Source: Xanthomonas hortorum pv. cynarae
Lineage (GTDB): Bacteria > Pseudomonadota > Gammaproteobacteria > Xanthomonadales > Xanthomonadaceae
Assembly (NCBI RefSeq): GCF_002939985.1
Contig: NZ_MDFM01000038.1
Location: forward strand, 1-39,604
DNA length: 39,604 nt
Reading direction: 5' to 3'
Shown piece by piece: positions 37,441 to 39,604 of this stretch. Each line of letters starts with the position of its first letter. Position 1 is the first letter of the stretch. A program made the position numbers and the translations under genes. The notes below the pieces were generated by a model, which had not been told where the DNA came from, searched no databases, and was given only the letters and a program-made list of their open reading frames with translations.

Positions 37441-38667
37441 ATGAACAGCTCCGACGCTTCCTTCCTGCGAACCCTGTGCAGCCTGCGTTGGCTGGCCACT
37501 GCCGGCCAGGCCGCCACCATCCTGGTCGCCACCGGGGTGATGGGCCTGAACCTGCCGCAGCAACCGCTGTGGGCCGGCGTGGCCGCGCTGGCACTGTTCA
37601 ACCTGTATGCGCAGCTGCGTGTGGCCCACCGCGGCGCGGTCAGCCAGGCCACCGAATTCGGCCACATCCTGGTCGATGTGACCGTGCTGACCTGGATGGT
37701 GGGCTGGAGCGGCGGCATCGCCAATCCGTTCGGCTCGCTGTTCCTGGTGTTGATCGCGCTGGCCGCACTGGCCCTGCCGCTGGGCTGGGCGATGGCGGTG
37801 GCGGCCTCCTGTGTGGCCGGTTACGTGATCAGCGCCGCCTTCGGCCTGCCGCTGCCTTACGGCAGCTTCGACCCGCTGAGCCTGCACATGTGGGGCATGG
37901 CAGCCAACTTCCTGCTCTCCACTGTGGTGGTGCTGGCGTTCGCCACGCGGCTGGCCTTGTCGATGCGCGAACGCGAGCGCGAGATCTCCATGCTGCGCGA
38001 GCGCTTTGCGCGCAACGAGGGCATCGTGGCGCTGGCCACGCATGCGGCCTCGGTCGCGCATGAGTTGAACACCCCGCTGGCGACGATGACCCTGCTGGTC
38101 GACGACATCGCCGACCAGTGCGACCAGAACGAGCTGCGCGAAGATCTGGACACCTTGCGCGAGCTGCTGGTGCAGTGCCATGAGCGCGTGCTGGCGCTGG
38201 CAGCTCCGGCCGACAACGGCCATCTGAGTCGCGAAGTGGCGGTCAAGGACGTGCTGGAACAATGGCGGCTGGTGCGCCCGACCATCGAGCTGCGCCGCAA
38301 CGACGACGCGCCGATGCGCCTGCTGCTGCAGCCCGGCGTCAGCCATCTGCTGATGGTGCTGCTCAATAATGCCGCTGACGCCGGCGAACGTGCCGGGCGC
38401 CCGCAAATCGATCTGACCCTGCGCATAGAGCAAGACCACCTCAGCGGCGAAGTGCGCGACTACGGGCCGGGCTTCGATACCTCACAGGCCATGCTGCCGG
38501 GCACCCTGTTCAACAGCGGCAAGCACGACGGCATGGGTGTGGGGCTGGCCCTGTCGCACGCCACCGTCGAACGGCTGCAGGGCGAATTGTGGATGCTGCC
38601 CGCCGAAGGCAGCGGCGCCCGCGTCGGTTTCCGTCTTCCGCTCTCCGAACACGAGGCACTCGCATGA
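37441..38667 (+). CDS. regB: RegB/PrrB/RoxS-like redox sensor histidine kinase
   Basis: This is a membrane histidine kinase (408 residues) of the redox-sensing RegB family. Five or six membrane helices cover about residues 10-170 and include the family signature GGIANPF, the ubiquinone-binding loop in RegB. A short coiled linker (MREREREISMLRERFARNEG) leads to the H-box HELNTPLATM with phospho-acceptor His207. The ATPase domain shows the N-box MVLLNNAADAGE, the DYGPGF motif and GMGVGLALSHATVE. Cys246 (LLVQCHERVL) sits where RegB has its redox-active cysteine. ATG at 37441 follows an alternative GTG. It overlaps regA by ATGA. Confidence 0.9.
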   Translation: MNSSDASFLRTLCSLRWLATAGQAATILVATGVMGLNLPQQPLWAGVAALALFNLYAQLRVAHRGAVSQATEFGHILVDVTVLTWMVGWSGGIANPFGSLFLVLIALAALALPLGWAMAVAASCVAGYVISAAFGLPLPYGSFDPLSLHMWGMAANFLLSTVVVLAFATRLALSMREREREISMLRERFARNEGIVALATHAASVAHELNTPLATMTLLVDDIADQCDQNELREDLDTLRELLVQCHERVLALAAPADNGHLSREVAVKDVLEQWRLVRPTIELRRNDDAPMRLLLQPGVSHLLMVLLNNAADAGERAGRPQIDLTLRIEQDHLSGEVRDYGPGFDTSQAMLPGTLFNSGKHDGMGVGLALSHATVERLQGELWMLPAEGSGARVGFRLPLSEHEALA

Positions 38668-39242
38668 CAAGCACTCCCCTGCGCACCGGCCTGCTGGTCG
38701 ACGACGACACCTTGTACCTGCGCACGCTGCAACGCAGCCTCGCCCGTCGCGGTGTGGAAACCCTGACCGCCACCGACGCGGCCAGTGCATTGTCGATCGC
38801 GCGCAGTGCGTTGCCGGATTTTGCGCTGATCGATCTCAAGCTCGGCAACGATTCGGGTTTGAACCTGATCCAGCCGCTACGCGAGATTCGCACCGACATG
38901 CGCATCCTGCTTGTCACCGGTTACGCGAGCATCGCCACCGCAGTGGAGGCAATCAAACTCGGCGCCGACGATTATCTGCCCAAGCCGGCCAATATCCCCA
39001 CCATCATGCGCGCGCTGGGCGAGGAGGACGACGAGCTGCCCGAGCCGGACGAAGAAGAAACCGCGCAGGAAATGATGACACCGCTTAGCCGTCTGCAGTG
39101 GGAGCACATCCAGCAGGCGCTGCACGAAACCGGCGGCAACGTCTCCGCCGCCGCACGCCTGCTCGGCATGCATCGCCGCTCGCTGCAGCGCAAGTTGACC
39201 AAGCGTCCAAGCCCGGGTCCGTTACGCGAGCCGGGGCGTTGA
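38664..39242 (+). CDS. regA: RegA/PrrA/ActR/RoxR-like response regulator
   Basis: This 192-residue response regulator is partner of the upstream kinase. The receiver domain has the acidic pair Asp13/Asp14, phospho-acceptor Asp57 (LIDLKLGNDSG), the switch Thr in LVTGYAS and the Lys in DDYLPKPAN. A short acidic linker (EEDDELPEPDEEE) follows, in place of the usual proline-rich hinge. The C-terminal Fis-type helix-turn-helix reads GGNVSAAARLLGMHRRSLQRKL, nearly the invariant RegA/PrrA recognition helix, supporting binding to the same type of operator as the one at 37388-37406. In other bacteria this pair controls respiration and redox genes. Confidence 0.93.
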   Translation: MTSTPLRTGLLVDDDTLYLRTLQRSLARRGVETLTATDAASALSIARSALPDFALIDLKLGNDSGLNLIQPLREIRTDMRILLVTGYASIATAVEAIKLGADDYLPKPANIPTIMRALGEEDDELPEPDEEETAQEMMTPLSRLQWEHIQQALHETGGNVSAAARLLGMHRRSLQRKLTKRPSPGPLREPGR

Positions 39243-39300
39243 GACGTTGCTAGGTTGTCGTGAGGAAGCGCTGGTCGAGGGCGCGGCGCCCTCACCGCTC

Positions 39301-39367
39301 GCGGGACACGCCGCAAGTACGTCCGTGTAGGCTCGGTGGCGGCATCCATGCCGCCACACGGTCCCGC
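39301..39367 (+). repeat. REP-like palindromic element, copy 1
   Basis: GCGGGAC (39301-39307) pairs with GTCCCGC (39361-39367). Within it lie ACACG/CGTGT arms and a strong inner hairpin GTGGCGGCAT-CC-ATGCCGCCAC (39336-39357). This nested palindrome with GCGGGAC borders resembles intergenic repeats frequent in Xanthomonas genomes. Confidence 0.65.
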
Positions 39368-39542
39368 AATCGGCAAGGACGCCGCACCAGAAAGTTGGTC
39401 GGTAGTTGGATGAAAGCCTGCCTGTTGCTCGGCTTGCTTTGGGAAGCTAATCGGACGCTGCGACAGCCAAACAACGCACGTCATCCATTGTTTGAAACTC
39501 TACACACCGACCATCTCAACTGGTCCTTGCCCGCCCACCGTC

Positions 39543-39576
39543 GCGGGACCTTACGCGGCATGGATGCCGCGTAAGA
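39543..39576 (-). repeat. REP-like palindromic element, copy 2 (inverted)
   Basis: GCGGGACC is followed by TTACGCGGCAT-GG-ATGCCGCGTAA (39551-39574) and GAGCC. Read on the other strand this matches the core of copy 1, with compensating changes that keep the stem perfect (11 pairs). The outer distal arm is not seen before the window ends. Confidence 0.55.
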
Positions 39577-39604
39577 GCCTTATCTGTTCGGATTCTGGCA
39601 GTTT

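Larger units (their letters stand above)
39243..39604. other. Intergenic tail with two REP-like palindromes
   Basis: No gene is recognised in these 362 bp after regA. They contain two inverted copies of a REP-like palindrome (39301-39367 and 39543-39574 onward) separated by about 175 bp of non-repetitive sequence. Confidence 0.6.

Overview
The window looks like a chromosome segment from a Xanthomonas-like gammaproteobacterium (Lysobacteraceae/Xanthomonadaceae). This rests on the high-GC core codon use, the hmsHFRS-type pga operon beside a large FhaB/FhaC two-partner system, and the REP-like palindromes at the right end. Species is not assigned.

Layout. (1) 1-14814, minus strand: a two-partner secretion locus with fhaC (transporter) followed by a very large fhaB adhesin gene. 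fhaB is interrupted by one in-frame TAG at 5638-5640. Its extreme C-terminus appears cut off by the end of an insertion sequence at about position 84, where a toxin tip would be expected. (2) 14815-15419: a relatively AT-rich intergenic region with a near-consensus CRP/Clp site. (3) 15420-21099, plus strand: pgaABCD (hmsHFRS), tightly overlapping, for synthesis, deacetylation and export of poly-beta-1,6-N-acetylglucosamine. (4) 21100-27278: a lower-GC accessory island, minus strand. It holds a Sec-secreted Rhs/YD-repeat polymorphic toxin, also split by one in-frame TAG, and a HEAT-repeat protein 17 bp downstream that is probably its immunity protein. The island abuts tRNA-Arg(CCT). (5) 27490-35295, plus strand: core metabolism and transport, namely an ALDH7-type dehydrogenase, a DUF4190 membrane protein, a methyltransferase, pyrD, murB, an EamA-type permease, a racemase pseudogene and an MHS-type MFS transporter. 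(6) 35376-37320, minus strand: a PAP2 phosphatase overlapping the 3' end of ispG. (7) 37441-39242, plus strand: a RegB/RegA-like redox two-component pair behind a perfect inverted repeat that fits the RegA/PrrA operator. (8) 39243-39604: an inverted pair of REP-like palindromes.

The left half is a surface and competition neighbourhood: adhesin, PNAG matrix, and two polymorphic-toxin loci. The main novelty candidates are the Rhs C-terminal toxin (122 residues, no recognised fold) with its HEAT-repeat partner, and the coincidence that both giant exported toxin/adhesin genes carry a single in-frame amber codon with long open frame on both sides. Smaller regulatory findings are a Clp site next to fhaC/pga and a RegA-type operator upstream of regBA.
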